Assembly (NCBI GenBank): GCA_002104985.1
Contig: MCGO01000157.1
Coordinates: 24,291 to 88,290, forward strand
Source of the DNA: Rhizoclosmatium globosum
Taxonomy: Eukaryota > Chytridiomycota > Chytridiomycetes > Chytridiales > Chytriomycetaceae
DNA length: 64,000 nt
Direction: 5' to 3'
Below, piece after piece: positions 9,301 through 16,816 of the stretch. The translations under genes were made by a program, and so were the position numbers. The notes under the pieces were generated by a model. The model saw only the letters and a list, made by a program, of their open reading frames with translations. It was not told the DNA's origin and did not search any database. Within the stretch, counting starts at the first letter, position 1. Each line of letters opens with the position of its first letter.

Positions 9301-12300
9301 CGTTAGAAACGGATTTTGCAGGCGGCGAAGACGGCGAACACACACCTGACGCAGCGGCAACGTTAGAAACGGATTTTGCAGGCGGCGAAGACGGCGAACA
9401 CACACCTGACGCAGCGGCAACGTTAGAAACGGATTTTGCAGGCGGCGAAGACGGCGAACACACACCTGACGCAGCGGCAACGTTAGAAACGGATTTTGCA
9501 GGCGGCGAAGACGGCGAACACACACCTGACGCAGCGGCAACGTTAGAAACGGATTTTGCAGGCGGCGAAGACGGCGAACACACACCTGACGCAGCGGCAA
9601 CGTTAGAAACGGATTTTGCAGGCGGCGAAGACGGCGAACACACACCTGACGCAGCGGCAACGTTAGAAACGGATTTTGCAGGCGGCGAAGACGGCGAACA
9701 CACACCTGACGCAGCGGCAACGTTAGAAACGGATTTTGCAGGCGGCGAAGACGGCGAACACACACCTGACGCAGCGGCAACGTTAGAAACGGATTTTGCA
9801 GGCGGCGAAGACGGCGAACACACACCTGACGCAGCGGCAACGTTAGAAACGGATTTTGCAGGCGGCGAAGACGGCGAACACACACCTGACGCAGCGGCAA
9901 CGTTAGAAACGGATTTTGCAGGCGGCGAAGACGGCGAACACACACCTGACGCAGCGGCAACGTTAGAAACGGATTTTGCAGGCGGCGAAGACGGCGAACA
10001 CACACCTGACGCAGCGGCAACGTTAGAAACGGATTTTGCAGGCGGCGAAGACGGCGAACACACACCTGACGCAGCGGCAACGTTAGAAACGGATTTTGCA
10101 GGCGGCGAAGACGGCGAACACACACCTGACGCAGCGGCAACGTTAGAAACGGATTTTGCAGGCGGCGAAGACGGCGAACACACACCTGACGCAGCGGCAA
10201 CGTTAGAAACGGATTTTGCAGGCGGCGAAGACGGCGAACACACACCTGACGCAGCGGCAACGTTAGAAACGGATTTTGCAGGCGGCGAAGACGGCGAACA
10301 CACACCTGACGCAGCGGCAACGTTAGAAACGGATTTTGCAGGCGGCGAAGACGGCGAACACACACCTGACGCAGCGGCAACGTTAGAAACGGATTTTGCA
10401 GGCGGCGAAGACGGCGAACACACACCTGACGCAGCGGCAACGTTAGAAACGGATTTTGCAGGCGGCGAAGACGGCGAACACACACCTGACGCAGCGGCAA
10501 CGTTAGAAACGGATTTTGCAGGCGGCGAAGACGGCGAACACACACCTGACGCAGCGGCAACGTTAGAAACGGATTTTGCAGGCGGCGAAGACGGCGAACA
10601 CACACCTGACGCAGCGGCAACGTTAGAAACGGATTTTGCAGGCGGCGAAGACGGCGAACACACACCTGACGCAGCGGCAACGTTAGAAACGGATTTTGCA
10701 GGCGGCGAAGACGGCGAACACACACCTGACGCAGCGGCAACGTTAGAAACGGATTTTGCAGGCGGCGAAGACGGCGAACACACACCTGACGCAGCGGCAA
10801 CGTTAGAAACGGATTTTGCAGGCGGCGAAGACGGCGAACACACACCTGACGCAGCGGCAACGTTAGAAACGGATTTTGCAGGCGGCGAAGACGGCGAACA
10901 CACACCTGACGCAGCGGCAACGTTAGAAACGGATTTTGCAGGCGGCGAAGACGGCGAACACACACCTGACGCAGCGGCAACGTTTGCTGAATCTTCAAAT
11001 CCGTCATTGCCCAGTATCTTACTGAATGCCGGCATAGTTGTGTTTGAGCGCAATGTACGTCGAGGTGCAGGTGTTGGAGTTGCAGGTGTGTCCTCTTCTT
11101 CTGATTCTGAATCGCCGTCTACAACATTAACATCCACTTGGCTAGGCGGTGTTGCTGTCGCTGGAGTTTCTGCTGGAGTTCCATAATCTGATGGTGTTGA
11201 TGGTTGATCAAGGGATGGTGTTGGAGATAAGATTGCGTGAGGTTGTGTTGCAGTTGAAGGTACATCTCTCTCCACTTCATTGATGACAACTGATTCAGAT
11301 GTTTCATCATTCGTAAGCACCCCCCATGATCGTCGGCGTTCCAAGTTGTCTTGAATGGTTTCAGGGTCATGAGGAAATCCAGTGTCATCTCTGAAGTCAG
11401 ACCAGCTGAGAGATCGAATAGGTGCAGAAAGAGGTTCATGAGTTCCGGGATGGAAGTGATCTTCCCTGAAATACACATCCCTTCCTACCATAATGGATGT
11501 GGCATCATTATCGACGGTAAGACATCGGTATCCTGGATGTTCCCGGCGAGGTTGCCATGGATAGTTGGAGTGGCCAATGTAGCGTCCTCGGACAGCACGT
11601 GGACTGACTTTCCCATCTATGTAGTTCTTGGGTAGTACACGAATGTACATTGTCTGGAACATTGTCTTAAGATCGCGAACTGTTGGCTTCTTTCCAAAGA
11701 GTGCTTGATGAGGGGTGATAGTGTGATCACTGTGGAGGAAACTGTTGTAGATTTGGCACTGGTTGTTCATTCCATCAACCCAAAGATTGGTAGGAGCGTT
11801 TGCCCTTATTTGTAGAGCACGGTGTCTGCCCATTGCAATGCCATGCCAGCCTTCCTCCATACCCAAAGATTCGGGCTCTGCTGTACCAGTGTTGATGAAT
11901 GACACACCATTCTCCTCACACATGTCCAGAAACCATTGAGGGTGGTTTTCACCACCTTTGTCCAGAAACCATGATTTCACTTTCTGTCCAGTTGTTCGTT
12001 CCAACCATCTCCAGGACCATTGCAAATGTTTTGCAGCTTTGCCTTTACTGTCTACTCCAAACCCAAAGCGATACCCAAGTGCGTTTGGAACAGTGAACGA
12101 TATCCAATATTTACTACCTCCAAGTGAGACATTTGAAAATACCATTAGATCCATAGTTACGACTGCCAGGAGGTCATCTGGGACATATTGTGCTCCTTTA
12201 GATCTAGAATGTGGTAAACGGGGCAGTTTTCCAAGAATACATGCCTCACAGGGACAAGACCCATTCACCAGTACTTCAGCATCAAGATCAAGACCATCCA

Positions 12301-15042
12301 CAGCCTTGAGACGAAAAGTTCTCTCCAGCTGACCATCACCAATATGAGTGCGATTGTGCCAAATATGATTTTGAGTAGAGAAAGTCTGAGGCTTAGGTTT
12401 CTTTGCAGCAGCTAGTCCAAGATTGTTGGTTGGATTAACAGGTGATTTGATCACAAGTGGAAAAAGTCCTTTGTCTCCAACACCTTTTGCAACTACAGTA
12501 CGAGATTTGTTTGCAGGAAAGTGACCAATATTGACTGACATATCGTTGTGATCAAATAGCACATCAAACTTGTTCTTAGTTGTTATGTCCCAGACACTGA
12601 GAAGATTATGGTTGGCTGCAGGTATATACTCAATTGGAGGTGTTGTATATATCTCAGAGATTGCTGTGGTGCCTGAAATTACTCCTTCTCTCCCAGGACC
12701 AACAATCTTTGCGCCGCTGATTCCTCCATAAACAGTGGCTGAGCGCGAGGATACATCAAAGATTGGATCATTTCCAAGGGATCCAGTTGCTGCAGAGTCA
12801 ACATTGACAGTTATAGTTTTGGTTGAGACAAGAGAGTAGGCATCAATATCGTTGTTTATTTCGATGACCACAAATGCTCCTCCCAAGTTGCTGCCACCTG
12901 TATTTCTTCCTGGTTGAGCAACTGACTTGACCATCACCAGTGGAAGAGGCTTGCCTTGCTGATCCAGTCTCCCAATAGCCATAGTTTTACACGCAATAGC
13001 TGCTGCCGCTCCAGCAGCTGTAGAGAAAGTAACCCAACCAAGGCCAAGAGTCTTTCCTTGACCAAGGGACACTCGTCCTGTTGGACCAAATCGAGACATT
13101 GCATTCTTCACTGCTTCCTCAGAAATTCCAGGGGGTAAGTTTCTGACAAAGACTTCATTGGGATCTCTATCGCGAGCGTCACGATCACGTTGGCCACGGC
13201 CACCTGAACGCTGACCAGAAGTGACATGATGATGTTGTGACGATGGTTGCACAGTAGACTGAGAGGAAGTGTTTGCTTGAAGAGCTGAACCTACTTGACG
13301 AGTGTCATCGTCTCCACGTTGTGCAGCAAGCTGTTTGAGGAATGCAGATCTTGCAGCCAGAAAATCAACCATTTCCACAATAGTATTGCGAGGAGCAGCA
13401 ACACCAGCATTGTCAACATTGCGACGGAATGAATCGACCAAGTCCACAGCAGTGTCAGGATGAAGACCAAGACGTGCTCTTTCACCCCATCTTGTTTGAG
13501 TGACATTAATATCAGCGGCTGCTGGGAAACCATCCAAAGATAACTCATACTGGACTTGAGCAAGTCTTTCCATGTATTGGAGTGCAGATTCATGAGATAG
13601 TTGCTTTGGGCGATCCATCAAAGCCTTTCGAGTATCAATACTAGACGTGGTATGATGGTCAATTTCACGGAGAAAAGTTGTCCATTGTTGATGTGGCGTT
13701 TGAGGATTCGCTGGATTCACCACAAAATACTTTGCCAGATCGTCATCAAGAAACTTCACCAGTCCACCACGAAGAATATCATTATATTGATTGTGAATCA
13801 TAGTCTGAGTGTTGAGATCTTTCCAATCTTCACGAGCTGGGATTGAAGGTAAAGCTGGTTGGTAGTTGGCATCACCAGGGGCACCAACAGCTACCACAGC
13901 AGCAACTGCTGCAATTCGAGTTGCTGGGAATTCAGCCGCAGTTGGGGCTGGAAAATCAGTGGTAAAACGATCCATTCCCTTGGCATTGAGATGATTTGGC
14001 CGCACCATACCCTTTCCAGGTTCCAGAGCATTGAGTGCAAAACTGGCTGTCTGAAGGAATTTGTGAAAGTGAGTGGCTGCATTGGCGCGAGACAATTTTC
14101 CAGCTGGAACAGTGTTGGTTCGAGTGGACATTGTAAGAAGAGAAGGCTGGAGTCGAGCAAAGACAAAGAGTAATCCAGCAAATAGAAGCGAGGTGTAGAG
14201 CTGTTGAGACTCTTAATCAATGAGAACCTCGGAGACGAAGCTCGTAATAGTAATGCTTGTAATTTGGTTCGTGGCCTGAGTGTTGTTGCAATAAGGTAAG
14301 CAACAGATGCGGCAAGGCGACGAGAACCCAAATGACAAACCTGAGTGTTGTTGCAATAAGGTAAGCAACAGATGCGGCAAGGCGACGAGAACCCAAATGA
14401 CAAACTGGTAGATCGATTATATTTAGAACTTCGATAATAAGAGAATCATTTACAAACAAAAGAGAATTACCCTGAGTGTTGTTGCAATAAGGTAAGCAAC
14501 AGATGCGGCAAGGCGACGAGAACCCAAATGACAAACTGGTAGATACCAGTATCAAGAGGGGAGTCCCTTGCTTCTTATACACTCAAGGGAAAGGGAGAGA
14601 TTTAAGGAATGATTAAATGGAGTGATTAAATGGACTTTCACTTGGTGTAAAAATAGTGGGAGGCACCAAGTGGACTGTGAGACACTGAGTGGACTGGAAA
14701 CTAGAGAGAAGAAAGATAACCCGGAAAGGAATTGTAGAAGATAAGCAGTATATCTCACAGTATGTTCCTTTCATCTCTCCGCTTTCGGCAGTGATTGAGT
14801 TCCTTTGATAACAGCCAGCCACAATTGAAGTCGTCAAGCCAGTTAGCTCGACTACTGATGCCACTGAAGCTGCTTCAAGCAAAACATTCTCCATTGGGAA
14901 AGCTAAAGTAACTGTTGGAAACTTCTCTGAATCTGCAGGAGACAAGCCAACTGGCGTACCAGCGGATGGAAATGATAGCGAAGCGCCGTCAGGAAAAACC
15001 TTTTCCATTGGGAAAGTCAAAGTGACGGTTGGAAAGTTCTAG
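6312..15042 (+). CDS. Small GKxKVTVGxF-repeat protein, intron filled by a retrotransposon
   Basis: Exon 1 (6312-6371) encodes MTTTPTEDTKKPLGAEPIVD. Exon 2 (14815-15042) continues in phase 0 with PATIEVVKPVSSTTDATEAA and holds two copies of FSIGKxKVTVGxF before the stop. The host intron would be 55 nt (gtatgt...aacag). An 8383-bp copia element now sits in it, directly after the donor bases GTATG. N-terminal wording (TKKP) and the GKxKVTVG tail relate it to member I, but it lacks the IRxGFWP membrane segment. Whether the 8.4 kb intron is still spliced is unknown. The left junction keeps a GTATG donor, with position 6 changed from T to A. Confidence 0.65.
6372..6376. other. Left target-site duplication GTATG
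   Basis: The five bases GTATG directly before the element are repeated directly after it at 14760-14764. Five base pairs is the usual duplication length for copia integrases. The duplicated bases are the first five of the host intron. Confidence 0.85.
6377..6917 (-). repeat. 3' LTR of the copia element (left copy)
   Basis: About 540 bp, matching 14219-14759; translated frames in both copies are the same residue for residue. Read on the element strand it begins TGTGAGATATACTGC and ends GGTTCTCATT. Inside are three copies of a 65-bp unit, beginning near 6433, 6498 and 6629; the first two are directly adjacent. It carries the promoter and polyadenylation functions expected of an LTR, but I cannot place a TATA box with confidence. 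Confidence 0.92.
6918..6940 (-). other. Polypurine tract next to the 3' LTR
   Basis: On the element strand the bases just before the left LTR are purine-rich and include a run of six G (GGTCTTGGGGGGTG). This is the expected place and composition for the primer of plus-strand DNA synthesis in LTR retrotransposons. The assignment is by position and composition. Confidence 0.6.
6932..14131 (-). CDS. Copia Gag-Pol polyprotein with RRM in Gag and deleted RT core
   Basis: One open frame of 2399 codons. Gag (about 1-320) contains a helical capsid-like part. Residues about 325-403 form an RRM-like RNA-binding domain (RNP2 VFVRNL, RNP1-like GLGWVTF); no CCHC knuckle is visible. Protease carries DSAAT at about 443. 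Integrase has the H-x3-H...C-x2-C finger (about 590-630) and acidic residues in MDLM, LDKGGE and GMEEGW. Forty 20-residue repeats fill about 1050-1850. RT begins at WRAAIEKEL (about 1990). Its motif A region (QCDAKGAH, about 2090) jumps straight to thumb sequence (FELTVKP...FQFKDG), losing the palm and YxDD. RNase H is complete (GDADWAGD, CDNQ). No stop or frameshift is present. Confidence 0.93.
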   Translation of the reverse strand: MSTRTNTVPAGKLSRANAATHFHKFLQTASFALNALEPGKGMVRPNHLNAKGMDRFTTDFPAPTAAEFPATRIAAVAAVVAVGAPGDANYQPALPSIPAREDWKDLNTQTMIHNQYNDILRGGLVKFLDDDLAKYFVVNPANPQTPHQQWTTFLREIDHHTTSSIDTRKALMDRPKQLSHESALQYMERLAQVQYELSLDGFPAAADINVTQTRWGERARLGLHPDTAVDLVDSFRRNVDNAGVAAPRNTIVEMVDFLAARSAFLKQLAAQRGDDDTRQVGSALQANTSSQSTVQPSSQHHHVTSGQRSGGRGQRDRDARDRDPNEVFVRNLPPGISEEAVKNAMSRFGPTGRVSLGQGKTLGLGWVTFSTAAGAAAAIACKTMAIGRLDQQGKPLPLVMVKSVAQPGRNTGGSNLGGAFVVIEINNDIDAYSLVSTKTITVNVDSAATGSLGNDPIFDVSSRSATVYGGISGAKIVGPGREGVISGTTAISEIYTTPPIEYIPAANHNLLSVWDITTKNKFDVLFDHNDMSVNIGHFPANKSRTVVAKGVGDKGLFPLVIKSPVNPTNNLGLAAAKKPKPQTFSTQNHIWHNRTHIGDGQLERTFRLKAVDGLDLDAEVLVNGSCPCEACILGKLPRLPHSRSKGAQYVPDDLLAVVTMDLMVFSNVSLGGSKYWISFTVPNALGYRFGFGVDSKGKAAKHLQWSWRWLERTTGQKVKSWFLDKGGENHPQWFLDMCEENGVSFINTGTAEPESLGMEEGWHGIAMGRHRALQIRANAPTNLWVDGMNNQCQIYNSFLHSDHTITPHQALFGKKPTVRDLKTMFQTMYIRVLPKNYIDGKVSPRAVRGRYIGHSNYPWQPRREHPGYRCLTVDNDATSIMVGRDVYFREDHFHPGTHEPLSAPIRSLSWSDFRDDTGFPHDPETIQDNLERRRSWGVLTNDETSESVVINEVERDVPSTATQPHAILSPTPSLDQPSTPSDYGTPAETPATATPPSQVDVNVVDGDSESEEEDTPATPTPAPRRTLRSNTTMPAFSKILGNDGFEDSANVAAASGVCSPSSPPAKSVSNVAAASGVCSPSSPPAKSVSNVAAASGVCSPSSPPAKSVSNVAAASGVCSPSSPPAKSVSNVAAASGVCSPSSPPAKSVSNVAAASGVCSPSSPPAKSVSNVAAASGVCSPSSPPAKSVSNVAAASGVCSPSSPPAKSVSNVAAASGVCSPSSPPAKSVSNVAAASGVCSPSSPPAKSVSNVAAASGVCSPSSPPAKSVSNVAAASGVCSPSSPPAKSVSNVAAASGVCSPSSPPAKSVSNVAAASGVCSPSSPPAKSVSNVAAASGVCSPSSPPAKSVSNVAAASGVCSPSSPPAKSVSNVAAASGVCSPSSPPAKSVSNVAAASGVCSPSSPPAKSVSNVAAASGVCSPSSPPAKSVSNVAAASGVCSPSSPPAKSVSNVAAASGVCSPSSPPAKSVSNVAAASGVCSPSSPPAKSVSNVAAASGVCSPSSPPAKSVSNVAAASGVCSPSSPPAKSVSNVAAASGVCSPSSPPAKSVSNVAAASGVCSPSSPPAKSVSNVAAASGVCSPSSPPAKSVSNVAAASGVCSPSSPPAKSVSNVAAASGVCSPSSPPAKSVSNVAAASGVCSPSSPPAKSVSNVAAASGVCSPSSPPAKSVSNVAAASGVCSPSSPPAKSVSNVAAASGVCSPSSPPAKSVSNVAAASGVCSPSSPPAKSVSNVAAASGVCSPSSPPAKSVSNVAAASGVCSPSSPPAKSVSNVAAASGVCSPSSPPAKSVSNVAAASGVCSPSSPPAKSVSNVAAASGVCSPSSPPAKSVSNVAAASGVCSPSSPPAKSAALAALARTPAAFQDPFQEICMETLSSPKSNKDRRSRHYNKSTPSYASSPPVVPKHDAKDKSFIPLQGLAAFCGSQNTFEAFAGLSEGVAGFASCATALLLQEEDFDEVELDEVRFLTGVGQRYGLALSVLDGPSIQAGLKDEKWRAAIEKELSQFWGLKVWKLVWLPPGARTLGTIWVLKIKKNDITGETQYKARLCMDGRRQVEGVDFSQTYSGTPHMNSLKILTRIVTERGMVTRQCDAKGAHSGKHFELTVKPCVDQFISIVFQFKDGASSMSQTAYLEGILSEFLENQSGKRRTAWRQTDDSKFDATDDPSALDTEFLTGKNYYRLVGLLQYLTITRPTIQQAVGKLARHTTKTRRIHWERAQELLEYLNGTRNYGLIYRRSESPAEFLLEGFGDADWAGDAATRRSTTGAVVRIGKSAVLSFSKRQPIVADSTVSAEVIAACSVAKELVWVRNMLTWFGYPQDGPTRLWCDNQGTVFNLEEGAQRHKTKHMDVKYMFLRDLVRQHLITVGHMPDTKMLADILTKGLGWIKFEFCRDAFGEFDISTL
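8591..10984 (-). repeat. 40-copy, 60-bp coding minisatellite inside copia Gag-Pol
   Basis: Thirty-nine full 60-bp units from 8641 to 10980 are identical in every base, preceded by a partial unit of 50 bp from 8591. Each unit encodes 20 residues with NVAAASGVCSPSSPPAK on the element strand. The array separates the integrase C-terminal region from the reverse transcriptase. The unit contains no stop in two - strand frames, so it also creates a long spurious overlapping frame. Perfect identity implies very recent expansion or ongoing homogenisation. Confidence 0.97.
14219..14759 (-). repeat. 5' LTR of the copia element (right copy)
   Basis: Second copy of the approximately 540-bp terminal repeat, apparently identical to the left copy and with the same three 65-bp internal units. 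Transcription of the element should start here and run leftward. The bases directly after it on the element strand (GATTAAGAGTCTCAACAG) would be the primer-binding site; they do not match the initiator-Met tRNA pattern I know, so the primer is not identified. Confidence 0.92.
14760..14764. other. Right target-site duplication GTATG
   Basis: Direct repeat of 6372-6376. It is followed by TTCC, which restores the natural start of the host intron (GTATGTTCC). Confidence 0.85.
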
Positions 15043-15135
15043 GATGGATTATGATTTTTGAGATGAAGTTGGTAAAGTCAATAAAACCAAGTTAAGTTGC
15101 AAGAAACTCATTGAAAATCGAAGAGACTAGCTCCG

Positions 15136-15558
15136 ATGGATGCATCCATGATATCCGAACCACTGTCTAGCTTCGTACCTCCATTGAGTGTTGGAGAGAG
15201 CCAGCAGATCCAATTTGTACCCACTCACGAACTGAATACTGCACTCAATCGATCAATCCAGCCATTACCTCCCACATATCCAAATCCGGATTCATCTCCC
15301 TTCCAGACATCACCAATAGTAAAAACTGAGACCGTGGTTGTTGAGTTGGGTGATGCCCGAGTGCCAACGCCACAACCTCCGATACTCGTTCCGAAAATAA
15401 GGACCGCTTGCTGTCTTATTGATCTTTTGATCTTTCTGATTGAATTCGTGATTACTGTATCGTTCGTGTTGGTGGGATGCATCGTCGGATGGGGTCCTAC
15501 AATGTGTATCAAGTATTGTGGCAGAATCCGATGTTCGCTACGAATACCAGTTCCTTAA
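15136..15558 (+). CDS. Small membrane-tail protein of the IRxGFWP family (member K)
   Basis: Single exon, 140 residues. A Ser/Pro/Gln/Thr-rich arm (about 1-85, with PLPPTYPNPDSSPFQ and VVVELGDARV) leads into VPKIRTACCLIDLLIFLIE and a long hydrophobic stretch with several cysteines. The motif keeps the P-K-I-R-T anchor and the D/LIE spacing of members H and I but replaces GFWP by ACCL. The VVVELGDA segment also matches TVELGGGDA in member H. The gene has a caataaagt polyadenylation-like signal near 15575. Function unknown. Confidence 0.75.
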   Translation: MDASMISEPLSSFVPPLSVGESQQIQFVPTHELNTALNRSIQPLPPTYPNPDSSPFQTSPIVKTETVVVELGDARVPTPQPPILVPKIRTACCLIDLLIFLIEFVITVSFVLVGCIVGWGPTMCIKYCGRIRCSLRIPVP

Positions 15559-15624
15559 ATATTCCAATCGAAATCAATAAAGTTGGCAACTGAGATCACA
15601 TCTTGACCATTTTGATTATGGCTG

Positions 15625-16757
15625 ATGGAAGACTTTGCCAATCGCCCAACTTCAATTATGGTGGAAGTTGAAACCATCGATAAGGTTATATTAAATTCTT
15701 TGGCAAAGCAAGAAGTATCTTTTCAAGGGGTTGCATTGCATCACCATTATTTTAGTGTGCAACTCTCAAACCCGGCTTTTCATCCACCGGTCCAAACCAC
15801 TGGATATGCAACCTCAGCCATATACCCAAGAATATTTACCCCCGAAAGCTTTCGCTGAGAATGGCCTGGAGCCAGATCAAACTCAAGACATGAACCCCGC
15901 CAAACGAAACATTGTTTGGGCCGATGATGCGGGAAACACTCTTGACACCTTCAAAACAGAGTCTTCTGCGTCTGTTTCCGAGGGTGGCAGTGAGGAAGGC
16001 ACCCGAAAACCGACAGAAGTACCTCTTCTTCTGCAGCCCAATATCATTGGCAATCAACAGTTACAGCCCGAAGCAAGCAATAAGATTGATGACTTGATGG
16101 ACTGGAGGATGGAAAAGATATTAGGTGCGTTTCTCTTGATTCGCAATGTGTGGGATAGCTCGTTGATGGGAGAGTGCGCTGCCAATTTGCTGATTGTCAA
16201 TCAACAACAGGTCTGCCAGGAACCCGGAGCTCTTCTGTTTACACATATAACCAAAAGACTGACACGTGGTCATCTAGCTTTTTATTGTTGCTTGCACAAG
16301 GGACAGACGCATCGGGCTTGTTCCTTTGTGTGAACGAAAACTCACGGCCTCTCTCTCTTTTCCGGATTACTTCGCATGTGATTCTAGATGTTGGAGAAAT
16401 GGTTGATAATGCGACAAAAAAGATGCTCTATGTCTGGGAGGTCAAAACGAATGATCGAGTTTGGAGGTTTGACATGTTTTTCTTAATTGGGCTTGTGCTG
16501 TTATCGCTGATCGTACCTGCGTGATAAGGATTGCTACAGATACTGAGGAACGCAGGAATCGATGGTGTTCGTGGATTTATGACGCTGTAGAATTGTGCAA
16601 GAAGCAGCAACCATCCGAACCAGTGGTAGACGCGACTCCAACAACGCCTTCTGCAACAGAGACTCCGACTATGACACGTAGTTTAAGTGCACGGATAGGG
16701 AGAATGCGATCACTGAGTGCAGGGGCTTTTGCAAGATGGGCGCGGAGGACAGGATAG
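15625..16757 (+). CDS. PH-domain protein
   Basis: The supported exons run to 16124, 16211-16475 and 16529-16757, with introns 16125-16210 (gtgcgt...caacag) and 16476-16528 (gttttt...gataag). Joined, they give a pleckstrin-homology fold: a first strand VYTYNQKTDTWSSSFLLL, then SGLFLCVNENSRPLSLFRI, a middle part MLYVWEVKTNDRVWRFD, and the closing helix TDTEERRNRWCSWIYDAVEL with the characteristic Trp. N-terminal residues (QPQPYTQEYLPPKAF) are disordered. A short upstream exon starting at 15625 (MEDFANRPTSIMVEVETIDK) is likely but its splice is unresolved. PH domains bind phosphoinositides or proteins at membranes; the partner here is unknown. Confidence 0.7.
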
Positions 16758-16816
16758 AATATAGAATAGATGAAGGCAATGATGTATTTATGAAAGGGGG
16801 ATAATTAAAAAGTCTA

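Larger units (their letters stand above)
6377..14759 (-). mobile_element. Ty1/copia LTR retrotransposon, full length but RT-core deleted
   Basis: A complete element of 8383 bp: two long terminal repeats, one internal Gag-Pol frame on the - strand, a purine-rich tract beside the 3' LTR, and a 5-bp target duplication. The domain order protease, integrase, reverse transcriptase, RNase H is diagnostic of the copia superfamily. The LTRs read as identical over their length, so insertion is recent. The reverse transcriptase lacks its palm including the YxDD box. The element therefore cannot copy itself and was probably moved by a partner's enzyme. Orientation is opposite to the host gene. Confidence 0.93.

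Noticed and set aside
8591..10984. Array resembling a CRISPR by regular spacing
   Set aside because: There are no spacers: units are contiguous, identical and in frame within a retrotransposon polyprotein.
8323..11007. 894-residue open frame on the - strand overlapping Gag-Pol (Leu/Arg/Gln-rich repeats)
   Set aside because: It exists only because the 60-bp unit has no stop in this frame; flanking parts have no domain and the other frame is the clear Pol reading.
13891..14403. 170-residue - strand frame running into the LTR
   Set aside because: It overlaps Gag in another frame and is made largely of the repeated LTR unit; no protein character.
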